Positions 8,773 through 16,459 of a stretch of DNA of 19,843 nucleotides are shown here, piece by piece. The DNA is from Pseudomonadota bacterium. Lineage in GTDB: Bacteria; Pseudomonadota; Gammaproteobacteria; Steroidobacterales; Steroidobacteraceae. Each line of letters starts with the position of its first letter. Positions within the stretch are counted from its first letter, which is position 1. Position numbers and translations under genes: made by a program. The notes beneath the pieces were generated by a model. It saw only the letters and a list, made by a program, of their open reading frames with translations, was not told the DNA's origin and did no database searches. Location of the stretch: assembly GCA_021850555.1 (NCBI GenBank), contig JAJZLX010000211.1, forward strand, positions 1-19,843. The letters are read 5' to 3'.

Positions 8773-10155
8773 GTGGAGGGTAATGCGCTGCAGCAGCTCC
8801 TCGACGCGGCGGCATCGAAATTCGGCGTCGTTGGCGCGCAATTGGCGGTTTTCGACCGCGGCACATTGCGCGAATTCGCTACGGGGTTGCGCAATTCGGA
8901 GCTCGGACTTCCGGTCACGGCCGATACTGTGTTTCAGATTGGCTCGACAACCAAGCTGTTCAACGCGTCGCTCGTCATGTCACTGGTGGATTCGGGCAAG
9001 CTCGCGTTGGATATTCCGGTGCACGAGTACCTCCGGGACTTTCGGCTGGCGGACTGGGAGGCACAGCGGAGCGTTACGCTGCGACACCTTTTGTCCATGA
9101 GCGCAGGGATAGACAACGGGTTTTACCATGATTACGGCCGAGGCGATGATGCGTTGGGACGGTACGTGGCGGCCCTGGCGGGCATGTCTCATCTCTTCAG
9201 GCCCGGAACCGCTTTCGGCTACAGCAATGCGAGCAGCAATATCGCAGGTCACGTCGCCTCGAGAGTCATGGGGCGGTCATGGGAGGAACTGCTCGCGGAA
9301 CGAATGATCGACCCGCTGGCGCTCCACTCCACGGTGCTGTTTGCCGAAGACCTGCTTGCCCATCCTGTGGCTCTGGGCTACACCCGCGATGATATGACGG
9401 CCCCGCCGCGCCGGGTACGGGGTTGGGCGCTGCCGCGGTCTTGCGCTCCCGCGGGTGGTACGCTCTGCTGCAGCGCGGGCGATCTCGTCCGTTTTGCCCG
9501 CATGTTTCTCGACCCGGGGGGCGGACCGCAAGAACGGCGCGTGCTCTCGGCGTCGGCCGTGGAGGCGATGCATGTGCCTCAGGTGGAGTTGCCGACTCGG
9601 CTCATGGCGCAACAATGGTGCTGTGGTCCTTATCGGAAGGTCTGGGGTGGCGCGGCCGTATACGGTCATAGCGGAACCACCACCGGCGGCTCATCAATGC
9701 TGCTGTGGTGTCCCGAGAGGCAGGTCGCCATTGCGACTGTCGTCAATGTCGCGGCCCAGGGATACCGGCTCGCGGAGCAGATTTTCGATGTCGTCTTTCC
9801 GCAGGTATTTGGAATCCAGAAGCCCAAGGTACCGGAGCCTGAAGCACTGGAGCCGCGGGAGATCGAAGATCCCGGAAGACTGGTCGGGAGATTCGAGGCC
9901 TTCGGAGCCGTCGTGCAAGTCACATGGGAAGGTGGACGGCTGTTTGTAACCGAGGATAGCGATCTCAACCGGATGTATGGCTTTGAGCCCGTGACGCGCA
10001 GCGAGCTGATCCCGCTGGGCGGTGATCGGTTCTTCCCCCGAAACCCTGCGCTGTCGGGCAATCGCCTCTGGGACGTGGCCTTCTGGGACGCGAGCCGGTC
10101 GGGGAGGGCAACACATTACCTCGGAGGCATATTTGCATTTCGCCGCACGGCCTGA
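8773..10155 (+). CDS. Serine hydrolase of the class C beta-lactamase / D-aminopeptidase fold (MlrB-like)
   Basis: The 460-residue product has the three active-site signatures of the penicillin-binding/beta-lactamase superfamily: S58-T-T-K61, Y150-S-N152 and H299-S-G301. A C-terminal extra domain (about 345-460) resembles the small beta domain seen in many esterase or peptidase members. Typical activities are D-aminopeptidase, D-Ala-D-Ala peptidase or esterase, and MlrB, which opens linearised microcystin, belongs to this superfamily. There is no signal peptide, which argues against a periplasmic beta-lactamase that protects the cell from antibiotics. It starts at GTG, 48 bases after the S9 gene, with only a weak GGGGTGG before it. 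The neighbouring M81 and D-amino acid genes make a role in cutting D-residue-containing peptides likely, but specificity is inferred. Confidence 0.9.
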   Translation: MEGNALQQLLDAAASKFGVVGAQLAVFDRGTLREFATGLRNSELGLPVTADTVFQIGSTTKLFNASLVMSLVDSGKLALDIPVHEYLRDFRLADWEAQRSVTLRHLLSMSAGIDNGFYHDYGRGDDALGRYVAALAGMSHLFRPGTAFGYSNASSNIAGHVASRVMGRSWEELLAERMIDPLALHSTVLFAEDLLAHPVALGYTRDDMTAPPRRVRGWALPRSCAPAGGTLCCSAGDLVRFARMFLDPGGGPQERRVLSASAVEAMHVPQVELPTRLMAQQWCCGPYRKVWGGAAVYGHSGTTTGGSSMLLWCPERQVAIATVVNVAAQGYRLAEQIFDVVFPQVFGIQKPKVPEPEALEPREIEDPGRLVGRFEAFGAVVQVTWEGGRLFVTEDSDLNRMYGFEPVTRSELIPLGGDRFFPRNPALSGNRLWDVAFWDASRSGRATHYLGGIFAFRRTA

Positions 10156-10174
10156 CGCTTACGGTATGCGCGAC

Positions 10175-10180
10175 GGGAGG
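10175..10180 (+). promoter_or_regulatory. Ribosome binding site of the M81 gene
   Basis: GGGAGG lies eight bases before the ATG at 10189. It is the clearest Shine-Dalgarno in the operon and fixes this start. Confidence 0.75.
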
Positions 10181-10188
10181 ATAATCGG

Positions 10189-11664
10189 ATGAAAGTCCTG
10201 TTCGGCGCCATCGCGACCGAGTCGAACTCCTTTTCCTCCATACCGACGTCCCTGCGCGCCTTCGAGGCTTACGGGATCTATGCCGGGGAGGAGGTCTACG
10301 AACGCGCGGGATTCTTCCGGGAATTGGCTAGGACACTGCGCTCTCTGGCGGCGGAAGCAGGGGCCAGCGCGCATCCCAGCATCTTTGCGTTCGCCCAGCC
10401 CGGTGCTCCGATGGTTCAAAGTGCCTACGAGCATCTGCGGGACAGGCTGTTGCGCGACATTGCCGCGTGCAGGCCGGATTTGGTGATTCTGTCGCTGCAC
10501 GGGGCGATGCTGAGCGAGCAGTGCTTCGATTGTGAGGGCGACATACTGGCGCGGGTGCGGGCCCTCGTCGGACCGACAGTGCCAGTCGGAGTGGTGCTCG
10601 ACCCGCATGCGCACCTGACGCAGCGGATGCTCGACCATGCGACTCTGCTGTCCTTCATGAAGGAATACCCGCACACGGATCTATTGGATAGAACGCGCGA
10701 CGTGTGGCGGATCTGTCTCGAGATCGCGATGGGAAGGAGAGCGGTTCCGGCCTGGGCCGTCAGCGATTGCCGGATGATCAGCTTCTGGCCCACTCAGAAC
10801 CAGCCGATGCGCGGCTTCGTTGATCGAATGATCGCGCAGGAAGGTCGTGACGGGATTCTGTCGATCTCATTCGTGCATGGATTTCCGTACGGCGATACTC
10901 CGGATACCGGCGCGAAGGTTCTGGTGTATGCCGACGAGCACCGGCATACCGCCGCGCGATATGCCGGGGAGTTGCAGCGGGAGATCTGGTCCATGCGCAA
11001 TGAGACTCGGATCAAGACCGTCTCCATAGACGACGCCCTCTCCCGGGTCGGGCATGAAGAGAAAGGTCTGCTGGTCCTGGCCGACATGGCCGACAATCCG
11101 GGTGGCGGAGCGCCGGCGGACTCGACGTTCATCCTGCAGGCGGCACTGAGCCGCGGTATCAGCGGGCTCGCCATCGGCCTCATTTACGATCCCCAGGCCG
11201 TCCAAATCTGCTCGGATGCGGGACCGGGGGCTGGGGTGAATCTGAGGGTGGGTGGAAAGCTGGGGCCGGCATCCGGCTCTCCTGTGGACCTCGCCGGTCA
11301 GGTGATGGGCGTCGCCGAGAGTGCGCAGCAATCCGGTCTGCCCGAAGAAGACCCTACGGACCTCGGGGCGGCCGCGTGGGTACGGAGTTCCGGTGTTGAT
11401 CTGTTGCTCATCTCACGCCGGGAGCAGTGCTATCACCCCGACGCATTCTCGCGCATGGGAATCGAGCTGTCGCGTCACCGGGGCGTGGTGGTCAAGTCCA
11501 CGAACCACTTTCAGGCGCTGTTCGCACCGATCGCTCGGGAGATCCTGTACGTGGACGCTCCAGGAGCGCTGCCGCCGGACATGTCGGGCATTCCGTTCAG
11601 GATCTTCGACCGGCCTTTCTGGCCCCGCGTCTCGAATCCATGGACGGCGGACGAGCCGTCGTGA
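10189..11664 (+). CDS. M81 family metallopeptidase (MlrC type)
   Basis: The 491-residue protein is a full-length member of peptidase family M81, whose founding member MlrC (about 500 residues) breaks down linear microcystin products. The N-terminal MlrC domain shows ATESNSF (9-15), LHGAM (103-107), DPHAH (138-142, usually DLHAN) and YPHTD (160-164). His104, Asp138, His140 and His162 have the spacing I recall for the metal and catalytic residues reported in MlrC. The C-terminal MlrC domain contains DNPGGGAPADST (302-313) and VKSTNHFQALF (435-445). It is probably a cytosolic zinc enzyme acting on small peptides or cyclic amides. It sits between the beta-lactamase-fold hydrolase and the D-amino acid dehydrogenase in one operon, which supports a late peptide-cleaving step. 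Microcystin itself as substrate is not shown. Confidence 0.94.
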   Translation: MKVLFGAIATESNSFSSIPTSLRAFEAYGIYAGEEVYERAGFFRELARTLRSLAAEAGASAHPSIFAFAQPGAPMVQSAYEHLRDRLLRDIAACRPDLVILSLHGAMLSEQCFDCEGDILARVRALVGPTVPVGVVLDPHAHLTQRMLDHATLLSFMKEYPHTDLLDRTRDVWRICLEIAMGRRAVPAWAVSDCRMISFWPTQNQPMRGFVDRMIAQEGRDGILSISFVHGFPYGDTPDTGAKVLVYADEHRHTAARYAGELQREIWSMRNETRIKTVSIDDALSRVGHEEKGLLVLADMADNPGGGAPADSTFILQAALSRGISGLAIGLIYDPQAVQICSDAGPGAGVNLRVGGKLGPASGSPVDLAGQVMGVAESAQQSGLPEEDPTDLGAAAWVRSSGVDLLLISRREQCYHPDAFSRMGIELSRHRGVVVKSTNHFQALFAPIAREILYVDAPGALPPDMSGIPFRIFDRPFWPRVSNPWTADEPS

Positions 11665-11695
11665 CCATAACGTGACTTTCAGGGTGTGACCGCGC

Positions 11696-12961
11696 ATGAG
11701 CCGGAAGGATGTCATTGTCGTAGGTGGCGGCGTGATCGGCGTGACCAGCGCTTACGAGTTCGCGCGGCGCGGCTGCAGAACGACTCTCATCGAGGCGCGA
11801 GCCGGGGTCGGCCTGGAGACCAGCCATGCCAACGGTGGATTGCTCACGCCGTCGATGGCGGACCCCTGGAACAGTCCCGGCGTTCACCGGCACATCGTAT
11901 CGTCGCTGGTGAACCGGCACGCCCCGATTAGGCTACGTCTCGCCGCGCTGCCGTCCCTTGGAAGCTGGGGGTTGAGATTCCTGCGCCACTCCAGCGCCTC
12001 GGCGTACATGGCTGCGACGCGGGGCAGCTTCGTGCTGGCGAGGTACTCGCTCGAGAGGACGCGCGAGCTGCGCAAATGTCTGGACCTGGACTATGAAGCC
12101 TCCACGCAGGGAACGTTAAAGCTGTTCCGGGACGAACGGGCGATGAGCGATCGCCTGGCTATCGTGGAGCCGCTGGTGAAGCTCGGCTTGCGCTTCGAGC
12201 TGCTCGATGGCGATGGCGTCGTTGCTGCCGAGCCGGCGCTTGCGCAGGTCCGGACGGCCATTGCTGGCGGCATGCGCTTCCCTGATGATGAGTCGGGCGA
12301 TGCATTCAAATTCTGCGAAGCGCTCAAAGAGCAATTCGAGCGGGCGGGAGGGGAGATGGTCGCTGCGCGCCCGGTACTCGGTGTCCTTCACGAGCGCAAC
12401 CGCGTGACCGGAGTGCGCACGGCCGCAGGCGACTTGCGCGCAGAGATCGTGGTGGTCGCTGCGGGCAACCGTACCGGAGCGCTGGTGCGCGAGCTTGGTA
12501 TTCCGGTCCCGGTGAGACCTGTGAAGGGATACACCCTCACGTTCGAGGTGTCGGGTTTGGAAGGTCGCCCTGCGATTCCGGTAGTTGACGATGCATTGCA
12601 TGCGGCCGTCACCCCGCTCGGAGCGCGCCTGCGGCTGGCCGGCACGGCGGAACTGGCAGGTAACGACCTGAAGATCCGTGGGGAGAGGATCGATAATCTC
12701 GTCAACTTCCTGGGCCAGCTATACCCCCGGCTGCGGGCGCGCCTGAACCCGTCGTCCGGATATGCGTGGACCGGGCTCCGTCCTGTCAGCGCAGATGGTT
12801 TGCCATTGATCGGGCCTACGCGAATTCCGGGATTGTACCTCAACACGGGTCACGGGCATTTGGGCTGGACGCTGGCGAACGGGAGCGCGGGCCTGCTTGC
12901 CGACCTTGCTTTGGGGGCTCCTGCCGCGATTGATCCTGCTCCGTATAGTGCGAAGCGGTGA
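11696..12961 (+). CDS. FAD-dependent D-amino acid dehydrogenase (DadA family)
   Basis: The 421-residue protein begins with the dinucleotide-binding motif VVGGGVIG (8-15) and an acidic strand end (LIEA). It carries the DadA-type ANGGLLTPSMADPWNSPGV segment near 45-63, and ends with the family C-terminal block GLRPVSADGLPLIG and NTGHGHLGWTLA. Enzymes of this kind oxidise D-amino acids to imino/2-oxo acids and pass electrons to the respiratory chain from the inner face of the membrane. D-hydroxyproline dehydrogenases and glycine oxidases are close relatives, so the exact substrate is open. It follows the M81 gene by 31 bases with a weak AGGG, and is the last gene of the operon. Together with the facing OCD-family gene it suggests handling of D- or cyclic amino acids released from peptide. 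The 64 bases to the convergent MOSC gene contain no strong terminator. Confidence 0.92.
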   Translation: MSRKDVIVVGGGVIGVTSAYEFARRGCRTTLIEARAGVGLETSHANGGLLTPSMADPWNSPGVHRHIVSSLVNRHAPIRLRLAALPSLGSWGLRFLRHSSASAYMAATRGSFVLARYSLERTRELRKCLDLDYEASTQGTLKLFRDERAMSDRLAIVEPLVKLGLRFELLDGDGVVAAEPALAQVRTAIAGGMRFPDDESGDAFKFCEALKEQFERAGGEMVAARPVLGVLHERNRVTGVRTAAGDLRAEIVVVAAGNRTGALVRELGIPVPVRPVKGYTLTFEVSGLEGRPAIPVVDDALHAAVTPLGARLRLAGTAELAGNDLKIRGERIDNLVNFLGQLYPRLRARLNPSSGYAWTGLRPVSADGLPLIGPTRIPGLYLNTGHGHLGWTLANGSAGLLADLALGAPAAIDPAPYSAKR

Positions 12962-13025
12962 CAGGTGCTGTAATGAGAAAGGATCGCGCCTGCAGGAGTC
13001 AGGGGCTATGTGCCGGCATCCAGTA

Positions 13026-13847
13026 TCACTTCCATGCAATCTCCAGCTGCTGGCCCGGACGCAATCGGGTACCGATGGCCCCGTGGACGACGGCGTAGTG
13101 GCCGAACATCACGCCGTGTAACGCGGAATTCCAACGGTAGCCGCGCAGTGTGGCGAGAGGCTCGGCGGTCGAAGACTCACCGGTAAGCTGGTCCGTGGTG
13201 GTGATCTTGCAACGCGTGCAGGCCATTGCCATCCGCAGTTTCAGGCCGCCAGCACAAAGCTCATGGATTCGATCCTCCTCATAAGGACCGAGGCCCTCGA
13301 GAACCACATTGGGACGAAAGCGGCTCATCGGCAAAGGGACCTGCAGGCGGGAGTTGAGGTCATCCAGCGATTTTTGCGCAATGAGCAGCAGGGGAAAGGC
13401 GTCTGGAAACGTAACATGCGCCTCGATGTCGCCCGTCCACAGACGAGGGTCGATTGGACGGACCAGGCGTGGATCGAAGCGGACCAGGCGGACGGTGCGC
13501 TCGAGAAACTGAGTGAGCCATTCGGCCGGACCAGGGCCGGCATCGATGGCCGTACATCGATGAGCGAAGATCGTGACAGGTATGGATGGCCCATCGAGAG
13601 ATTGTGGCACTGTCAAGGCCGGCATTCCTGGTGCCACGAGCGAGAGACCGCCTGCGGCCACTGCGGGCGTAATGAGCGCCATTCGGGGCAGCTCGCGCTG
13701 AGTCAGGAATCGCCCCGATTCGTTGACGATCATCCAGCGTCGATCGCCCTCGATCCCGCTCGACTGGATATGGGCTTCCTCCAGCGCGATCCCGCGGCAC
13801 GATTTCACGGGATAAAAATTCAGGCTGGTGATGGTGGCGTAATTCAT
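13026..13847 (-). CDS. MOSC-domain protein (YcbX/mARC type)
   Basis: The 273-residue product has the MOSC N-terminal beta-barrel (LNFYPVKSCRGIALEEA at 9-25, GIEGDRRWMI at 31-40, FLTQRELPRMALI) and a C-terminal MOSC domain. The latter contains C210-T-R-C213-K-I-T-T, with Cys213 in the position that binds molybdenum in mARC/YcbX. Such proteins carry a sulfurated molybdenum cofactor and reduce N-hydroxylated compounds. The start is the ATG at 13845-13847, which overlaps the stop of the preceding OCD gene as ATGA. The frame stays open further upstream, but that part reads against the OCD coding frame and is arginine-rich shadow. Translational coupling ties it to the OCD-family gene. Its cluster job is unclear, but reduction of an N-oxygenated product is possible. 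No ferredoxin or reductase domain is fused to it. Confidence 0.9.
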   Translation of the reverse strand: MNYATITSLNFYPVKSCRGIALEEAHIQSSGIEGDRRWMIVNESGRFLTQRELPRMALITPAVAAGGLSLVAPGMPALTVPQSLDGPSIPVTIFAHRCTAIDAGPGPAEWLTQFLERTVRLVRFDPRLVRPIDPRLWTGDIEAHVTFPDAFPLLLIAQKSLDDLNSRLQVPLPMSRFRPNVVLEGLGPYEEDRIHELCAGGLKLRMAMACTRCKITTTDQLTGESSTAEPLATLRGYRWNSALHGVMFGHYAVVHGAIGTRLRPGQQLEIAWK

Positions 13848-14830
13848 GCGAGCGCGGCACGATCGGACCTGAATTGAGGTCCTCCGGCCGCGGCGATCAC
13901 CGCGTGTGCGGCAACGAGGTCCTGCACGACGAGTCCGAGGGACTTGTATATCGTCACGTCGCCCTCGGCCTGTCGCCCCTGCACCTCGCCAAGCAGCACA
14001 CTGCCGATCTCGCCGATGATATGCGAAACATCGATGGCGCCCTCCTGGAGCGGAATGAGAATGTCGCCGGACTCCTTCAAAGCCGAGTCCATCGAATCGA
14101 CGAAGAGGCGTCTGCGTGCGATGAGAGGCGTATCGGCCTCCCGCTTTGCAGGCGAATGTGCGCCAACCAGATTGATGTGCGTACCCGGCTGCACCCACTC
14201 ACTCCGGAGCACTGGTTGGTCCGCGCCAGTCACGGCGCAAATGACGTCACTCGCGGCTGCTTCCTCGCCGGAGCGCACGGCGCGGATCCGACCTCGAAAA
14301 GTGCGCGAGTGCCGGTCTGCGAACGCCTTTGCCTTCTCGAAGCACCGACCCCAGACGCGAACATCGTCTATGTCGCGCACCAGGGTGATGGCCTCCAGAT
14401 GCGAGCTTGCCTGCACGCCACATCCCAGAATTCCCAGAGTTCGCGCCTGGGAGCGTGCCAGCAGCCGCGTCGCGAGCGCGCTCGCAGCAGCGGTCCTCGA
14501 GGCGGTAATCTCGGCGCCATCGACCAGCGCCATCGGTGCGCCCGAGTGGGGATCGAAGATTGCGATGAATCCCTGGATCGCCGGGCGTCCGAGGTTGGGA
14601 TTGCCAGGATAAATGGTGACAAGCTTGGCACCGTGGATCGGCGGATCTATCACGGAACCCGGCATCACCGCCAGGAAATTGGTGCCTGCGGCGAGGGGGA
14701 AAAGGATGCGCGAAGGGATGGTGGCGGACTTCCGGCTGACTGCGGCCATCGCGACAGCCATCGCCTGAATGCAGTCCTTCATCGGCAGCCGGGCTCGCGC
14801 GCTCTCGGCATCTACGATCTCGATGTTCAT
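13844..14830 (-). CDS. Ornithine cyclodeaminase / mu-crystallin family oxidoreductase
   Basis: Using the ATG at 14830 (MNIEIVDAESARARLP) the protein has 328 residues, the usual family size. A GTG at 14878 preceded by AAGGCG would add 16 residues and cannot be excluded. The substrate-binding lysine of the family is at residue 69 (GAKLVTIYPGN), and the Rossmann motif GCGVQA is at 136-141. The position that is the catalytic Asp in true ornithine cyclodeaminase falls in LVGAHSPAK, where His225 stands, so ornithine deamination is doubtful. Members with such sites include ketimine reductases, delta1-pyrroline-2-carboxylate or piperideine-2-carboxylate reductases, and opine or alanine dehydrogenases. 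This fits a partner for the DadA-type enzyme: oxidation of a D-cyclic amino acid to an imine, then reduction to the L form. That pairing is inferred. The gene ends in an ATGA overlap with the MOSC gene. Confidence 0.9.
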   Translation of the reverse strand: MNIEIVDAESARARLPMKDCIQAMAVAMAAVSRKSATIPSRILFPLAAGTNFLAVMPGSVIDPPIHGAKLVTIYPGNPNLGRPAIQGFIAIFDPHSGAPMALVDGAEITASRTAAASALATRLLARSQARTLGILGCGVQASSHLEAITLVRDIDDVRVWGRCFEKAKAFADRHSRTFRGRIRAVRSGEEAAASDVICAVTGADQPVLRSEWVQPGTHINLVGAHSPAKREADTPLIARRRLFVDSMDSALKESGDILIPLQEGAIDVSHIIGEIGSVLLGEVQGRQAEGDVTIYKSLGLVVQDLVAAHAVIAAAGGPQFRSDRAALA

Positions 14831-14936
14831 GGCATGTGGCTTCGCGCTGATTATCGGCAATGACAGACCGGGGCGCACCTGAGCGCCTTGGGATTCTGAG
14901 TTTAGGGTCCTGCGCGGAGCGAAGTTTTGCGGTCGG

Positions 14937-14951
14937 CCAGAAGAATTTGGT
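14937..14951 (-). promoter_or_regulatory. Shared 15-bp motif, copy 3 (ACCAAATTCTTCTGG)
   Basis: Read on the minus strand, this copy lies 106 bases before the OCD start chosen here, in the gap between the divergent OCD and MFS genes. It agrees with copy 2 at 12 of 15 positions, and the flanks continue the match (TGGAC upstream, GGCCG downstream). A TTTGACC sequence overlaps its start and could be a -35 element for the OCD-MOSC unit. The role as binding site is inferred. Confidence 0.45.
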
Positions 14952-15092
14952 CAAAGTCCATCTCATTCCGTCCCTTCGTGGAGCGACGTCTCAGGAATCG
15001 TGTAGGATCCACCGAGATGCCGGATTTCGGAAACGGTGCATAGCTCTGACGGCACGGCTGAGCAGCTCGTCATCCATTCTGACGGAATAAAT

Positions 15093-16415
15093 ATGAACGC
15101 AGAGCCAGTTGCGCCGAGCCCTTCGACAAGTATGCACGAGCGATCCGGGATCTCCTCAAAGATGATGCCTTGGACGCTGTACTCCGAGCAGCGACGCTGG
15201 GTCATGCTCGCACTTCTCTCAGTCGTCTACGCATCATCGGGCTTCGACGTCTACGTGTTCGGTATCCTGTTCGAGCCCATCAGGCACGACTTCCATCTGA
15301 GCGACGCGCTTCTGGGCTTTCTCAGCGGTGTCTGCCTGCTGGTGCCATATGCATTGGTTGCTCTCCCGGTGGCTCGCTGGGCGGAGCGGGGCGATCGTCG
15401 TCTGATCGTCACGCTCGCGCTTGGTCTATGGAGCTTGATGACGGCACTCTGTGGGCTCGCCCAGTCATTTTGGCAGCTTGCCATCGCGAGAGCGGCGGTC
15501 GGCGCCGGGGAATCAGGCTCCATTCCCACCGCCCAGTCACTGATCGCAGATTATTTTCCGCCAGAGCAGCGCGGCAGGGCCTTCGGTATCTGGTACGCGG
15601 CGGCTAGCCCAGCGACCTTGCTCGGCTATGCAATGGGAGGCTACCTGACGACCTCCCTGGGGTGGCGAATGGCGCTCATCGTCGCGGGCCTGACGAACCT
15701 ACCCTTGGCACTCGTGAGCTACCTCGGTCTCAGGGAACCGCGCCGCCGGTTGGGCTTCCCCATGGCCGGTGAGCGCGAATCGTTTCGGGAATCAATGCGG
15801 AAGCTGCGGACCAAGGCGAGTTTTCTCTATTTACTGGCAGCTTGCGTCCTGTATTCATTCGGGTTCGGGGCAGTGGTCTTTATTCCGTCGTTCATGATCC
15901 GCTCGTTGCACGTATCTCTCGCCGAGACGGGTCTCGCTTTCGGGATTGTGCTGTCAGTCGCTTCGCTGCTTGGACAGTCAGGAGGGGGCTGGCTCGCCGA
16001 CCGGCTCGCGAAGCGTGATGTGCGGTGGCTCGCCTGGCTCGCTGGGTTAGCCTATGCGGTAGGGGGAGCCCTGCAGGCAATCGCGCTGATTGCTACGACT
16101 GACCAAAGGTTTCTGGTGCTGACCTTCTGCGCCTTGACGATCATCATGCTTGGGCTGGCGCCGCTCGTTGCGGGGGTCCATGCGGTATGTGGCCAGAGTC
16201 GTCGGGCAACGGCGGTCGCGCTCGTTCTCTTCACAGGAGTCCTCTTTGGAGCTGCAGGGCAGTATGCGACGGGCGTATTGAGCGATGTGTTCGGCCTCCA
16301 CGATACAGTCGGCGGTCTGCGCTATGCCCTTATGGCCATGATGTTGCCAATCCTGCTGGCGGGACCCCTATTGCTCGCCGGAGCACGTGCTCTCTCAGCT
16401 GACATCGAGGCTTGA
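15093..16415 (+). CDS. Major facilitator superfamily transporter
   Basis: The 440-residue protein is a 12-helix MFS permease. The first helix starts near WVMLALLSVVYASSGFDVY. The loop between helices 2 and 3 has a motif A variant (ARWAERGDRR), helix 4 carries the ARAAVGAGESG segment, and the second half repeats motif A as GGWLADRLAKRDVRW. The pattern FPPEQRGRAFGIW is common in spinster-like and aromatic/organic-acid MFS proteins of proteobacteria. I chose the ATG at 15093, with ACGGA eight bases upstream. A GTG at 15036 in frame would add 19 polar residues. Located in the inner membrane, it could import the peptide or its fragments after the outer-membrane receptor, as MlrD is thought to do for microcystin, or export a product. 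It is followed after 44 bases by the M19 gene. Confidence 0.93.
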   Translation: MNAEPVAPSPSTSMHERSGISSKMMPWTLYSEQRRWVMLALLSVVYASSGFDVYVFGILFEPIRHDFHLSDALLGFLSGVCLLVPYALVALPVARWAERGDRRLIVTLALGLWSLMTALCGLAQSFWQLAIARAAVGAGESGSIPTAQSLIADYFPPEQRGRAFGIWYAAASPATLLGYAMGGYLTTSLGWRMALIVAGLTNLPLALVSYLGLREPRRRLGFPMAGERESFRESMRKLRTKASFLYLLAACVLYSFGFGAVVFIPSFMIRSLHVSLAETGLAFGIVLSVASLLGQSGGGWLADRLAKRDVRWLAWLAGLAYAVGGALQAIALIATTDQRFLVLTFCALTIIMLGLAPLVAGVHAVCGQSRRATAVALVLFTGVLFGAAGQYATGVLSDVFGLHDTVGGLRYALMAMMLPILLAGPLLLAGARALSADIEA

Positions 16416-16447
16416 GGCGGCGTCCGACGTGCAACGACCTGCGTTGG

Positions 16448-16456
16448 CGAGGTAGG
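16448..16456 (+). promoter_or_regulatory. Ribosome binding site deciding the M19 start
   Basis: CGAGGTAGG ends three bases before the GTG at 16460. This strong site favours GTG over the TTG at 16412, which overlaps the MFS stop and would add 16 unrelated residues. Confidence 0.6.
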
Positions 16457-16459
16457 GCT

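Noticed and set aside
8773..10155. Calling the beta-lactamase-fold gene an antibiotic resistance gene
   Set aside because: There is no signal peptide, the protein is longer than class C beta-lactamases with an extra C-terminal domain, and the neighbours are catabolic peptidases.
10189..11664. Naming the locus a microcystin-degrading mlr cluster
   Set aside because: No MlrA-type membrane protease is visible in the window, and M81 and beta-lactamase-fold proteins are widespread outside microcystin degraders.
12962..13025. Possible terminator hairpin between the convergent DadA and MOSC genes (GCCTG...CAGGGGC)
   Set aside because: The stem is only about five pairs, with no T-run, too weak to call a terminator.
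13848..14198. A 117-codon upstream extension of the MOSC frame
   Set aside because: It overlaps the OCD coding sequence, is rich in arginine as shadow frames are, and the MOSC family start matches the ATG at 13847.
13874..14863. A 329-codon plus-strand frame opposite the OCD-family gene
   Set aside because: The minus strand gives a full OCD protein with Lys69 and GCGVQA; the plus-strand frame shows no domain.
14965..15088. Inverted repeat ATTCCGTC (14965) / GACGGAAT (15081) flanking the MFS promoter gap
   Set aside because: Eight bases separated by more than 100 can arise by chance in a gap this size, and nothing links it to a known site.
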